Part shown: piece after piece, positions 1 to 7,872 of the stretch
Position numbering within the stretch: position 1 is the stretch's first letter
Layout of the letters: every line of letters begins with the position of its first letter
Source of the DNA: Streptomyces sp. NBC_01754
Lineage (GTDB): Bacteria > Actinomycetota > Actinomycetes > Streptomycetales > Streptomycetaceae
Assembly: GCF_035918015.1 (NCBI RefSeq)
Contig: NZ_CP109132.1
Location: 3,038,001-3,102,000 of the forward strand
Direction of reading: 5' to 3'
DNA length: 64,000 nt
Position numbers and translations under genes: made by a program
The notes under the pieces: generated by a model
Databases searched by the model: none
Seen by the model: the letters and a program-made list of their open reading frames with translations, nothing else
Told to the model about the DNA's origin: nothing

Positions 1-406
1 CACGGGTGGGGGCGCGGCGGGCGTACAGCCACTCCTCACAGGCCAGCCAGCCGTTGTCGTCCCGGCGTTCGTCGGGCCCCCAGGCGTTCTGGGTGGCCGC
101 CCACCTCTGATGGGCGCGGTGCACATCGGTGGGCGGGTGCCAGGCCCCGGTGTCCCGCCGCACCTGGGCCCGTATCAGGCCGTCGACGGTGAAGAGGGTG
201 AGCTGGGTGACGGCGCTGACGGCTCCGCGCCTGCCGTGCGCGGCGACGAAGTCGGTGACCCCCTCCGGCCCGTGGGCGTCGCGTATCGCCTCCAGGGTGA
301 GCCCGGAGACACCGGCCCCGAGCGCGTCACCGATGGCGCCGCCGAGCAGGGAGCCCCGTACCCGGCTGCGGAAGTCCTGCTGCTCGGCACGGCCCCAGAC
401 AGCCAT
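1..406 (-). CDS. ADP-ribosylglycohydrolase family protein (N-terminal part)
   Basis: Only the first about 135 residues are present; the gene runs off the left edge. The product begins MAVWGRAEQQDF, and residues 17-30 read RGSLLGGAIGDALG, the hallmark first motif of the DraG/ADP-ribosylglycohydrolase fold, where the GD pair leads into the first metal-binding region. Family members remove ADP-ribose from proteins or small molecules using two magnesium ions. The start is the ATG at 404-406. Catalytic residues further downstream lie outside the window, so activity cannot be judged. There is no obvious operon partner on its 5' side. Confidence 0.85.
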   Translation of the reverse strand, partial: MAVWGRAEQQDFRSRVRGSLLGGAIGDALGAGVSGLTLEAIRDAHGPEGVTDFVAAHGRRGAVSAVTQLTLFTVDGLIRAQVRRDTGAWHPPTDVHRAHQRWAATQNAWGPDERRDDNGWLACEEWLYARRAPTR

Positions 407-751
407 GGTCCCTGTGCTCACCGGGCCCCTCCCGTCCGTTCGTCCTACGGTGTGCGACCGCGCAAGCACTGTAATCGAACGGAAAGGAGCGGTTCAGGGG
501 TGGAACGTAATGTCCTGACTAGCGCGAGGGAGCACTGTTGAACGGTATTCCTCACGGTTTCCGAGGCGCTTTCCGGCGTACCGGGCTCCGGGCCTACCGG
601 ACTCCGGGTCGCTCCGGGAGCGGGCCGCGGGGACGTCCTCACCGCGCCCCCGCGGAGGCGTCCTGAGCGAGTCCGGCGCACCCCGTGACGCGTCCGGCGG
701 GTTCCGGGCCCACCCCCCGTGGTGGTCCCGGCACCCGCAGGTCTTCTCGGC
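407..751. other. Intergenic stretch without a recognised gene
   Basis: This 345 bp lies between the start of the ADP-ribosylglycohydrolase gene and the stop of the AhpD-like gene. The left 100 bp must hold the promoter of the former. The rest has short open frames on both strands but no recognisable protein and no clear ribosome binding site. Near 580-620 a CCGG(G/A)CTCCGGG-like run is imperfectly repeated. I see no RNA gene. Confidence 0.5.
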
Positions 752-1225
752 TCAGCCCAGCATGCCCGGCCGGTAGTCCCCCGCGGGCTGCCGGGTGATG
801 ACGTTGACCCGGTTGTAGGTGTTGATGAGGGCGATCAGCGACACCAAGGCGATGAGCTGCTCCTCGTCGTAGTGCTTGGCGGCGTTCGCCCAGACCTCGT
901 CCGTGACACCGCCCGCGGCGTCGGCGAGGCGGGTGCCCTGTTCCGTCAGCTCCAGGGCCGCCCGCTCGGCGTCGGTGAACACCTTCGCCTCCCGCCAGGC
1001 CGCGACCAGGTGCAGACGCGTCGCGTTCTCACCGGCCTCGATGGCGTCCTTGGTGTGCATGTCGAGGCAGAACCCGCAGCTGTTGATCTGGCTGGCCCGG
1101 ATCTTGACCAGTTCCTGGGTGGCGGCGGGCAGCGGTGAGTCCGCGATCACCTTGCCGGCCGCGTTGATGTGCTTGATGACCTTGGCCACGAGCGGGCTGC
1201 CGAAGACGTTGAGCCGGGCTTCCAT
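752..1225 (-). CDS. Carboxymuconolactone decarboxylase / AhpD-like protein
   Basis: A 157-residue protein of the alkylhydroperoxidase D-like (CMD) fold. It carries the redox motif CGFCLDMH near residues 50-57: two cysteines separated by two residues followed by a histidine, the active-site arrangement of AhpD-type peroxidases. Family members reduce peroxides or act in related antioxidant roles in the cytoplasm. The ATG at 1223-1225 is preceded by AGGAG about 7 bases upstream, which decides the start; a much longer open frame upstream runs antisense into fbiC and is not credible. The gene lies downstream of fbiC on the same strand with a gap of about 270 bp, so co-transcription is possible but not shown. 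Confidence 0.9.
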   Translation of the reverse strand: MEARLNVFGSPLVAKVIKHINAAGKVIADSPLPAATQELVKIRASQINSCGFCLDMHTKDAIEAGENATRLHLVAAWREAKVFTDAERAALELTEQGTRLADAAGGVTDEVWANAAKHYDEEQLIALVSLIALINTYNRVNVITRQPAGDYRPGMLG

Positions 1226-1494
1226 GAGGGACTCCTGTGTCGTTGTCACGTGCTGCTTGCACCCCCTTCGACGGAGCGGGCCCCCTCCGATGTGACACGG
1301 TCCGACGCGATACGAACCGATGTGACCCAGCACACATACCGGACGGGTCGGCCGAACGCACTCACGCCCGGAGACCCGTGGAGCCCGCGCCCCCCTCCGC
1401 ACCGGGACGGCGCGCCGTGGAGCCCGCCCAGCCCGACCGCAGGCCGGGCGGGCGCCCACACCGCCGACCGGCCGGGGCCGAGCGGACGCACCCC

Positions 1495-4077
1495 TCAGCC
1501 CTCCAGCACCGGCAGCAGCTCCGGAAGGTGCCCGTCCGAGGCCGCCGCGGCCCTGATCCGCTCCTCGGGCACCTCGCCGTACAGCGTCGTACGCGGCTTC
1601 GCCGGCCGGCCCGCCAGGTCGGCGATGGCGACCAGGTCCTGGACCGACCGGTACGAGCCGTAACTCGACCCCGCCATCCGGGAGATGGTCTCCTCCATCA
1701 GGGTTCCGCCCAGGTCGTTGGCGCCTGAGCGCAGCATCTCGGCCGCGCCCTCGGTGCCCAGCTTGACCCAGCTGGTCTGGATGTTGGTGATGTGCGGGTG
1801 GAGCAGCAACCGGGCCATCGCGGTGACGGCCCGGTTGTCCCGGTCGGTGGGGCCGGGGCGGGCGATGCCCGCCAGGTAGACCGGGGCGTTGGTGTGGATG
1901 AAGGGGAGGGTGACGAACTCCGTGAAGCCGCCGGTCTCCTGCTGGAGGCGGGCGAGCGTCCTGAAGTGGCCGAGCCAGTGGCGGGGCTGGTCGACGTGGC
2001 CGTACATCATGGTCGAGGAGGACCGCAGGCCCACCTCGTGGGCCGTCCTGATCACCTCCAGCCAGGTGGCCGTCGGGAGCTTGCCCTTGGTGAGGATCCA
2101 GCGGACCTCGTCGTCGAGGATCTCGGCGGCGGTCCCGGGGATCGAGCCGAGACCGGCCTCCCGGGCGGCGAGCAGCCAGTCGCGGATGGACAGGCCGGTT
2201 CGGGTCGCGCCGTTGACGACCTCCATCGGGGAGAACGCGTGGACGTGCAGGTCCGGGACGCGTTCCCGCACGGCCCGCGCGATGTCGAAGTACGCGGTGC
2301 CCGGCAGGTCCGGGTGGATGCCGCCCTGCATGCAGACCTCGACCGCGCCGACGTCCCACGCCTGGGCCGCGCGGTCGGCGACCTGGTCCAGGGAGAGGGT
2401 GTACGCGTCGGCGTCCGTACGCCGCTGGGCGAAGGCGCAGAAACGGCAGCCGGTGTAGCAGACGTTGGTGAAGTTGATGTTCCTGGTGACGACGTAGGTG
2501 ACGTCGTCACCGACCACGTCACGACGCAGCGTGTCCGCGATCCGGCACAGCTCGTCCAGGGCCTGGCCGTCGGCGTGGAGGAGGGCCAGGGCCTGGTCGT
2601 CGGTGAGCTTCACGGGGTCGTCGGCGGCCTGGCTCAGGGCCTGGCGTACGTCGGTGTCGATGCGGGACGGGACCATGCCGGGGGCGGCGGCCTCACGCAG
2701 CGCCTCCCAGTCGCCGTACACCTCGTCGAAGTCGTCGCGCCGGTCGCCGGTGCGGCCCTCGGTGTCGATGGTGCGGTGCAGATCGGTGCGGCCGGAGGCG
2801 TTGAACCCCTCGTCGGGCTCCTGCCAGGGAAGGCCGGCCGGGATGGCGCCCTCCTTCGCGAGCCCGGTCTCCGGCTCGGCGAGTGCCCGCACGTGCGGCA
2901 GCAGGCGGGGATCGAGCCAGGGTTCGCCGCGCCGGATGAACTCGGGGTAGATGGTGAGCCGTTCGCGCAGCTCGAAGCCGGACTCGGCGGTGCGGGCGGC
3001 CAACTCCTCGATGTGCGGCCAGGGGCGCTCGGGGTTGACGTGGTCCGGCGTGAGCGGCGATACCCCGCCCCAGTCGTCGATACCCGCGCCGATGAGCAGG
3101 GCGTACTCGGCGTCCGCCAGGTTCGGCGGGGCCTGGATGCGGGCGGACGGACCCAGGACGTGGCGGGCGACGGCGATCGCCGCGGCCAGCTCCTCCAGCT
3201 CCGCGTCCGGCATCCCGCGCATCGCCGTGTCGGGCTTCGCACGGAAGTTCTGGACGATGACCTCCTGGATGCCGTGGTAGGCGCGGGCCGTCCGGCGCAG
3301 CTCGAAGAGGGAGTCGGCCCGCTCCTCGCAGTCCTCCCCGATGCCGATCAGGATGCCTGTGGTGAACGGCACGTTGGAGCGTCCCGCGTCCTCCAGGACC
3401 CGCAGCCGGACGGCCGGTTCCTTGTCCGGCGAGCCGTGGTGCGGGCCGCCCTTCTCGGACCAGAGCCGGGTCGCGGTCGTCTCCAGCATCATGCCCATGG
3501 AGGGGGCGACCGGCTTGAGGCGCTGGAGGTCGGTCCAGGTCAGCACGCCGGGGTTGAGGTGCGGGAGCAACCCCGTCTCCTCCAGGACCCGGATCGCCAT
3601 GGCCCGTACGTAGGCCAGGGTGTCGTCGTATCCCTCGGCCTCCAGCCACTCCCGCGCCTCGGGCCAGCGGTCCTCGGGCCGGTCGCCGAGCGTGAACAGT
3701 GCTTCCTTGCAGCCCGCTTCGGCACCCTTACGGGCGATGTCGAGCACCTCGTCCGGTGACAGGAACATCCCGTGCCCGGCCCGCCTGAGCTTGCCGGGCA
3801 CGGTGACGAAGGTGCAGTAGTGACAGGTGTCGCGGCAGAGCCGGGTGAGGGGGATGAAGACCTTGCGGGAGTACGTGATGACCCCTGGCCTGCCCACCGC
3901 CTCCAGCCCGGCGTCACGCACCCGGGCGGCGGAGGCCGCGAGGTCCTCGAGATCCTCCCCTCGCGCCTGGAGCAGTACGGCGGCCTCGGCCACGTCGAGG
4001 GCGACACCGTCGCGGGCCCGCCGGAGGGCGCGCCGCATGGCGTTGGTCGTGGGGCGTCCGCGCTGAGGAACGGTCAT
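1495..4077 (-). CDS. fbiC: FbiC, 7,8-didemethyl-8-hydroxy-5-deazariboflavin (FO) synthase
   Basis: An 860-residue fusion of the CofG and CofH radical SAM enzymes that together build FO, the chromophore of the deazaflavin cofactor F420, from tyrosine and the riboflavin precursor 5-amino-6-ribitylamino-uracil. Two iron-sulfur motifs are visible: CRDTCHYC at residues 81-88 (CofG half) and CYTGCRFC near residue 540 (CofH half). Length and two-domain order match actinobacterial FbiC. The start ATG lies at 4075-4077. No other F420 genes (fbiA, fbiB, fbiD) are in the window, which is usual because they sit elsewhere in Streptomyces chromosomes. Divergent from the HAD-like gene. Confidence 0.97.
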   Translation of the reverse strand: MTVPQRGRPTTNAMRRALRRARDGVALDVAEAAVLLQARGEDLEDLAASAARVRDAGLEAVGRPGVITYSRKVFIPLTRLCRDTCHYCTFVTVPGKLRRAGHGMFLSPDEVLDIARKGAEAGCKEALFTLGDRPEDRWPEAREWLEAEGYDDTLAYVRAMAIRVLEETGLLPHLNPGVLTWTDLQRLKPVAPSMGMMLETTATRLWSEKGGPHHGSPDKEPAVRLRVLEDAGRSNVPFTTGILIGIGEDCEERADSLFELRRTARAYHGIQEVIVQNFRAKPDTAMRGMPDAELEELAAAIAVARHVLGPSARIQAPPNLADAEYALLIGAGIDDWGGVSPLTPDHVNPERPWPHIEELAARTAESGFELRERLTIYPEFIRRGEPWLDPRLLPHVRALAEPETGLAKEGAIPAGLPWQEPDEGFNASGRTDLHRTIDTEGRTGDRRDDFDEVYGDWEALREAAAPGMVPSRIDTDVRQALSQAADDPVKLTDDQALALLHADGQALDELCRIADTLRRDVVGDDVTYVVTRNINFTNVCYTGCRFCAFAQRRTDADAYTLSLDQVADRAAQAWDVGAVEVCMQGGIHPDLPGTAYFDIARAVRERVPDLHVHAFSPMEVVNGATRTGLSIRDWLLAAREAGLGSIPGTAAEILDDEVRWILTKGKLPTATWLEVIRTAHEVGLRSSSTMMYGHVDQPRHWLGHFRTLARLQQETGGFTEFVTLPFIHTNAPVYLAGIARPGPTDRDNRAVTAMARLLLHPHITNIQTSWVKLGTEGAAEMLRSGANDLGGTLMEETISRMAGSSYGSYRSVQDLVAIADLAGRPAKPRTTLYGEVPEERIRAAAASDGHLPELLPVLEG

Positions 4078-4196
4078 GAACCGAGCATACGAGCGGCATC
4101 CACTGTCCGGACCAGGGCCTCTCTCGGGTTAACCGCCCGATCACCCCTGGCGCCTTGACTGATATGCCCCGATTGCACCCTAGGGTCGGGACGGTG

Positions 4197-5048
4197 ATGG
4201 AAACCATCGTCTTCGACATCGGCGAAACCCTCGTCCGTGACGACCGCCTCTGGGCCTCCTGGGCCGACTGGCTGGGCGTTCCGCCGCACACGGTCAGCGC
4301 CCTGGTCGGCGCTGCGGTCAGTCAGGGGCGGGACAGCATGGACGCGCTGCGCGTCCTGCGGCCCGGCATGGACGTCACCGAGGCGTACGGCGCCCGGATG
4401 GCGGCCGGCCGGGGCGAGCACCTGGGCGAGAGGGACCTGTACCCGGACGTCCGTCCCGCCCTGGCGGAACTCCGCGCGCTCGGCCTGCGGGTGGTCGTCG
4501 CGGGCAACCGGACCGCCCGGGCCGGGGAGCTGCTGCGGGCCCTGGACCTGCCGGCGGATCTGGTGGTCACCTCGGAGGAGTGGGGTGTGGCCGCGCCGGA
4601 CCCGGCGTTCTTCGCCCGCGTCCTGGAGGTCGCGCACGCCCCGGCGCACGCCACGCTGTACGTCGGCGACCACCCGGCCGACGACCTGTTCCCGGCCCGG
4701 TCCTGCGGGCTGCGGACCGCTCACCTCCGCCGTGGTCCGTACGGTCACTGGTGGGCGGACCACCCGGACGTGACGCGGACGGCCGACTGGTGCGTCGACG
4801 CCCTGACGGACCTGCCCGCGCTGCTCGACGGCGACCGGGCCACCCCCCGGGACGACGGCCCCTTCACCCCGGAAACCTCCGGCCGGCCGGTCCTCGAGAC
4901 GGCGGCCCCACCCACACCGCAGAGCCCCGCCGGAGGCACTCCACACAGCGCGGACGCCCATGTGCCCGGGAGCGCGGCCCCGTCGGCCCCGCCGCCCCGG
5001 GGGACAGCCCCCGCCGCCTCGCCGAGCGCCGGCCGGCCGGCCCTGTAG
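4197..5048 (+). CDS. HAD-superfamily protein with altered active-site motifs
   Basis: About 283 residues. The N-terminal 215 residues follow the HAD-IA layout: FDIGETL at residues 6-12 with the nucleophile Asp7, AGNR as motif II, GVAAPDP where motif III normally reads GVxKPDP, and YVGDHPADD as motif IV. The acid/base Asp two residues after the nucleophile is Gly, the motif II Ser/Thr is absent, and the motif III lysine is replaced by alanine (codon GCG). The usual phosphatase chemistry is therefore doubtful. The last 70 residues are Pro/Ala/Gly-rich and probably disordered. The ATG at 4197 is preferred because it directly precedes the first beta strand; an in-frame ATG at 4155 would add 14 unlikely residues. 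Divergent from fbiC. Confidence 0.8.
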   Translation: METIVFDIGETLVRDDRLWASWADWLGVPPHTVSALVGAAVSQGRDSMDALRVLRPGMDVTEAYGARMAAGRGEHLGERDLYPDVRPALAELRALGLRVVVAGNRTARAGELLRALDLPADLVVTSEEWGVAAPDPAFFARVLEVAHAPAHATLYVGDHPADDLFPARSCGLRTAHLRRGPYGHWWADHPDVTRTADWCVDALTDLPALLDGDRATPRDDGPFTPETSGRPVLETAAPPTPQSPAGGTPHSADAHVPGSAAPSAPPPRGTAPAASPSAGRPAL

Positions 5049-5049
5049 G

Positions 5050-5392
5050 CCCGTCGTGCCGCCCGGATCGCGTCGAGCACCGCCCCCGGCGCGGCGCCCT
5101 CGTCCCGGACCGCCTGGTGGAACCGCCTGGTAGAGCGGTCGCGGCAGCTCGAACGCACGCTTCCCGCCGGCATGTTCGGCTGTCGTCCGACAGCTCTTGC
5201 ACCGCAGATCGGCGAGGAGGTCCCGCAGATGGTCCAGGGCGTGCGCCCGGGACTCACAGCGGGCGGAAAGCGGGGCGATTCGGCAGCGAGATCGTCGAAC
5301 TCCCCCTGGACCAGCGGGATATCCCTGTTCACGGCGGAGGCTGCCTGTTCTTCAAGAGGCGTCACGACACCACATTCAACTGGCGACGCCAC
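5050..5392 (-). pseudogene. Possible decayed transposase fragment (IS701-like?)
   Basis: No intact gene is visible between the HAD gene and the lipoprotein at 5513. On the minus strand, short stretches in two frames read like the N-terminal part of an IS701/DDE_5 transposase: GEFDDLAAESPRF from about 5310, then after a frame change SRAHALDHLRDLLADLRCKS and TTAEHAGGK. These resemble the family pattern in which a GLL...RKNCW.IAE.AG segment precedes the catalytic domain. No DDE residues, terminal repeats or target duplication can be seen. The similarity is my reading of short motifs, so the family call is weak; that the stretch is non-functional is more secure. Confidence 0.3.
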
Positions 5393-5512
5393 TCATGCTC
5401 CGGCGCCGCATAATACAGGCCTCTCCCTCAGCTCCCGCAATGCGACCGGAATGCAGGCCGACGGGTATGGCCCGAATTTTGCCACTCGCACATCCACTGC
5501 AATAATTCGAAC

Positions 5513-6031
5513 GTGATCATTGCCAAACAGCCCCGCCCCTCCTTCGTTTCCCGCGCGTGGACCGGAGTTACCATCGCGATACTCGGAATGGGCCTCGCGG
5601 GATGCGCCACCGGCGACCCCTCCCCAGCGGCCACCGCCGAGTCGCAGAGCTCCGAGACTTCACAGAACACACGGCCGCCGAGCGCCGATGAATCCAGCAG
5701 CGCCAACGCCAACGACGCTTCCGGTGCGGCGGCTGAGCAGACAGTCACGCTCACAGTTCAGGGAGAGAAGCGCAACGCCCTGGTCAAAACCCTGGTGATC
5801 ACCGCGGACGGCAAGGAGACCGGGGGGCGGATGGTGAACGAATCGCTGCCGTTCTCCAAGAAGGTCACCTTGCCGACCGCCACCGAGTTCACCAAGATCC
5901 TGATCATCGCCAAGTACCCCGACGGCGCGATCGGTGAACTTTCCTGTGACGTCAGCGTCGACGGCAAAAGCCTTGTCGGCAACACATCCACCACTCACAA
6001 GCCGGCCGAGTGCCTCTTCGTCACCAAATGA
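5513..6031 (+). CDS. Lipoprotein with an MmpS-like C-terminal domain
   Basis: A 172-residue protein starting with GTG. Residues 14-30 form a hydrophobic segment ending in the lipobox LAGC, so the mature protein should be lipid-anchored on the outer face of the membrane. A 50-residue Ser/Thr/Ala/Glu-rich linker follows. The last 95 residues read as a small beta domain, with a central LPFSKKV, an isolated Cys in LSCDVSVDG and a terminal AECLFV. This spacing resembles MmpS proteins of mycobacteria, accessory subunits of MmpL lipid exporters. No MmpL gene is nearby, so a role in export is not implied. Its A+T-richer leader suggests a promoter within 5440-5510. No strong Shine-Dalgarno sequence precedes the GTG. 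Confidence 0.7.
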   Translation: MIIAKQPRPSFVSRAWTGVTIAILGMGLAGCATGDPSPAATAESQSSETSQNTRPPSADESSSANANDASGAAAEQTVTLTVQGEKRNALVKTLVITADGKETGGRMVNESLPFSKKVTLPTATEFTKILIIAKYPDGAIGELSCDVSVDGKSLVGNTSTTHKPAECLFVTK

Positions 6032-6296
6032 ACTGGCTGGGCCGACTCCTGCGCTGACCGATTGGCCACATTCCGAAGCACACGTGTCGAGATCGTGGCG
6101 ACTCAGGACGTCCCTGTCCCCTGTTTCAGGGGAAGTCAGGTAGGGGGCGGCACGGCTTGGCGAATTTCCGAGTTTCGGCCTCGCCCTACCGCGTGGCGGT
6201 CAGCCTGTGGACGAAGAAGTCCTGCCGCGCCTGTTGGCAGGGTGCGCGCCCCGCCCGGTCCACCGTCGCCGTCACCCGGCGCCGGACGGACGCCCC
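6032..6296. other. Intergenic stretch upstream of the DUF397 gene
   Basis: Nothing in this 265 bp looks like an intact gene. It separates the lipoprotein from the remnant of an ATP-binding protein on the minus strand. Short open frames are present but none has a binding site or recognisable motif. In the erosion model described for the neighbouring DUF397 locus it would be sequence downstream of the lost ATP-binding gene. Confidence 0.4.
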
Positions 6297-6360
6297 TCAG
6301 GGCCGGTCGCACTCCGCCCACACCGTCTTGCCCGCCCCGCTCCCTTCCGGGAGAGCGATG
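6297..6360 (-). pseudogene. C-terminal tail of an anti-sigma-type ATP-binding protein
   Basis: Read on the minus strand, the codons ending at the TGA at 6297-6299 give PEGSGAGKTVWAECDRP followed by stop. GKTVWAEC close to the terminus is the usual ending of Streptomyces SpoIIAB/RsbW-like ATP-binding proteins, commonly encoded next to XRE and DUF397 genes. Here the frame runs directly into the start of the DUF397 gene on the opposite strand, so everything upstream (the ATP-binding core) is missing. I infer a deletion that removed the regulator and most of the ATPase. The match rests on about 15 residues. Confidence 0.45.
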
Positions 6361-6558
6361 AACACCGAGCAACCGCACTGGTTCAAGAGTAGCTACAGCG
6401 GTGGCGAGGGCGGCACCTGCGTCGAGGTCGCCACCTGCCCCACCACCGTCCACATCCGCGACTCCAAGGCCACCCGGGGACCACAACTCGGCGTGACCCC
6501 CACCGCCTGGCCCGCGTTCGTCGCCACGCACAGCGAACTGATCGAGCGGCGACCGTGA
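6358..6558 (+). CDS. DUF397 domain protein
   Basis: A 66-residue protein matching the whole DUF397 pattern: WFKSSYSGGEGGTCVEVA near the N terminus, then VHIRDSK and a closing W-x-x-F segment (TAWPAFVATH). Such proteins usually sit beside an XRE-family regulator and are thought to act with it, as in BldB/WhiJ-like systems that control development and antibiotic production. The ATG at 6358 is chosen because it begins the conserved domain and has GGGAG a few bases upstream; an in-frame start at 6157 would add an unrelated 67 residues. No XRE gene is adjacent, which is abnormal, and the opposite strand holds only the tail of an ATP-binding partner. It may be an orphan. Confidence 0.9.
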   Translation: MNTEQPHWFKSSYSGGEGGTCVEVATCPTTVHIRDSKATRGPQLGVTPTAWPAFVATHSELIERRP

Positions 6559-6633
6559 TCCCCGTGTGACCGCCACCCCGGTAATCTCCGACCCGCCGGG
6601 GGATGTACGGGGCGGTGCGATCACTATCGGGGG

Positions 6634-7815
6634 ATGTTCATGACATACCGGCGCGCGGCCATACCGGCACTGGTCGGGGGAGTGCTGCTCACAGCGCTGC
6701 TGTGGTGGGCGGGGGCGAGCGTGGACGCGCTGCGCCTCCAGGGCGCCACCGACGCGCTCGGCGGCCGGATGGTGGCCGACCTGCAACAGTGGCTCTCGCC
6801 CTGGTCGTACGACCCGCCCGACGCCATACGGTTCGGCACCGGCTTGCTGGGGGATCCCACGACCGACGGCCCCCGGTACCTCTCGCTGTACGAGACCGCG
6901 ATGCAGGTCCGGTTCGTCGCGGTGTTCGCGTTCTTCGTACCCGGGGCACTGTTCCTGGTCCGCAGACTGCCGCCGGTGAACCACCGGTCGGTGGCGACGC
7001 TGTTCGCGGTGTGGGCGTGGGGCATGGTGGCCGGGACGCTGGCGGCGACGGTCTCCGCGCCGTGGCGGATCGCCTCGCACGGGCGGGGCGGATACCGGGT
7101 CCTGCCACAGTTGGCGACCGCGATCTCCGGTGGGCAGCAGGTCACCGTGGTGGCCGCGTTCGTCGCGGCGGTGGTGACCGTGCTCGTGGCGTGGATCACG
7201 GTGAGGGACGCGGGTCCGCTGCCGCTGGAGGAGGTCCCCGTGCGCGCGGCCCGCCTGGCGGCGACCGCCGGTACCGCCGTGGTCGCCCTGTCCTCGGTGG
7301 TCCTGTCCTACCACGAGGTGGGCGCGTCCCTTCAGAGCGTCTCCCTGTCCGGCCGGCTGCTCTCCGAACCGGGCGACCTGCTGCGCCAGTGGCTCCTGCT
7401 CGGCGACTGGACGATCCCGCTGGACGGGCCGTCCGGCCACTGGCCGCTGTACCGCCTCGGCGACGTACTGCTGCTCGCCGTGGTGTGGTGGGCGCTGCGG
7501 CTGCTGCCCGTTCTGCTGACCCGGGCCACCGTGCCGGCGCTGGTGGTGGGCGCGGTCTGCGCCATCGTCGTCGCGCTGCCGGCGAACCAGTTGTTCCAGG
7601 CCATGGTGACCTCGGTGGACTCGGGCACGCAGTGGGGCCGGCAGCACCTGACCGGTGCCCTCGGCGGCGGTGTTCCGGCCGCGCTGGTCTGGGGCCTGCT
7701 GGCGGGACTCACCACCGCCGCCGTCCTGCGGCCGCCCGGAGGCGGCCCGGAGGACACCGTCGCCCCGCCTGCCGCCGCGCACCCCGCCTCTCCCCCGGCC
7801 GGACCCACCTCATGA
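6634..7815 (+). CDS. Integral membrane protein of unknown function
   Basis: A 393-residue protein with roughly seven or eight hydrophobic segments, including residues 7-25, a segment around residues 97-110, paired helices near residues 125-150 and 170-190, and a cluster in the C-terminal third. The loop after the first helix (about residues 28-90) is long and probably extracytoplasmic. The last 30 residues are Pro/Ala-rich. I recognise no domain, no transporter signature and no catalytic motif. Start: ATG at 6634, with another in-frame ATG two codons later. It is a single gene: a strong hairpin follows the stop and separates it from the convergent penicillin-binding protein gene. Confidence 0.75.
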   Translation: MFMTYRRAAIPALVGGVLLTALLWWAGASVDALRLQGATDALGGRMVADLQQWLSPWSYDPPDAIRFGTGLLGDPTTDGPRYLSLYETAMQVRFVAVFAFFVPGALFLVRRLPPVNHRSVATLFAVWAWGMVAGTLAATVSAPWRIASHGRGGYRVLPQLATAISGGQQVTVVAAFVAAVVTVLVAWITVRDAGPLPLEEVPVRAARLAATAGTAVVALSSVVLSYHEVGASLQSVSLSGRLLSEPGDLLRQWLLLGDWTIPLDGPSGHWPLYRLGDVLLLAVVWWALRLLPVLLTRATVPALVVGAVCAIVVALPANQLFQAMVTSVDSGTQWGRQHLTGALGGGVPAALVWGLLAGLTTAAVLRPPGGGPEDTVAPPAAAHPASPPAGPTS

Positions 7816-7817
7816 CC

Positions 7818-7855
7818 GGAACCCCCGCCCGGCTGCCTCGCCGGGCGGGGGTTCC
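7818..7855. terminator. Bidirectional hairpin terminator
   Basis: Perfect inverted repeat with 16 bp arms at 7818-7833 and 7840-7855 and a 6-base loop, beginning three bases after the stop of the membrane protein gene and ending 17 bp before the stop of the convergent penicillin-binding protein gene. There is no U-tract, as is common in Streptomyces. It can serve both transcripts. Confidence 0.85.
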
Positions 7856-7872
7856 ATGTCCCAGAGGCCGGG

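Noticed and set aside
752..2359. Extended version of the AhpD-like gene reaching into fbiC
   Set aside because: The part upstream of 1225 overlaps fbiC on the same strand in another frame; the ATG at 1223-1225 has the proper binding site and domain start.
1792..3759. A 655-codon open frame on the plus strand opposite fbiC
   Set aside because: It is antisense to a clear radical SAM gene; its Gly/Val/Arg-rich composition is what reverse-complemented high-G+C codons give, and it has no recognisable domain.
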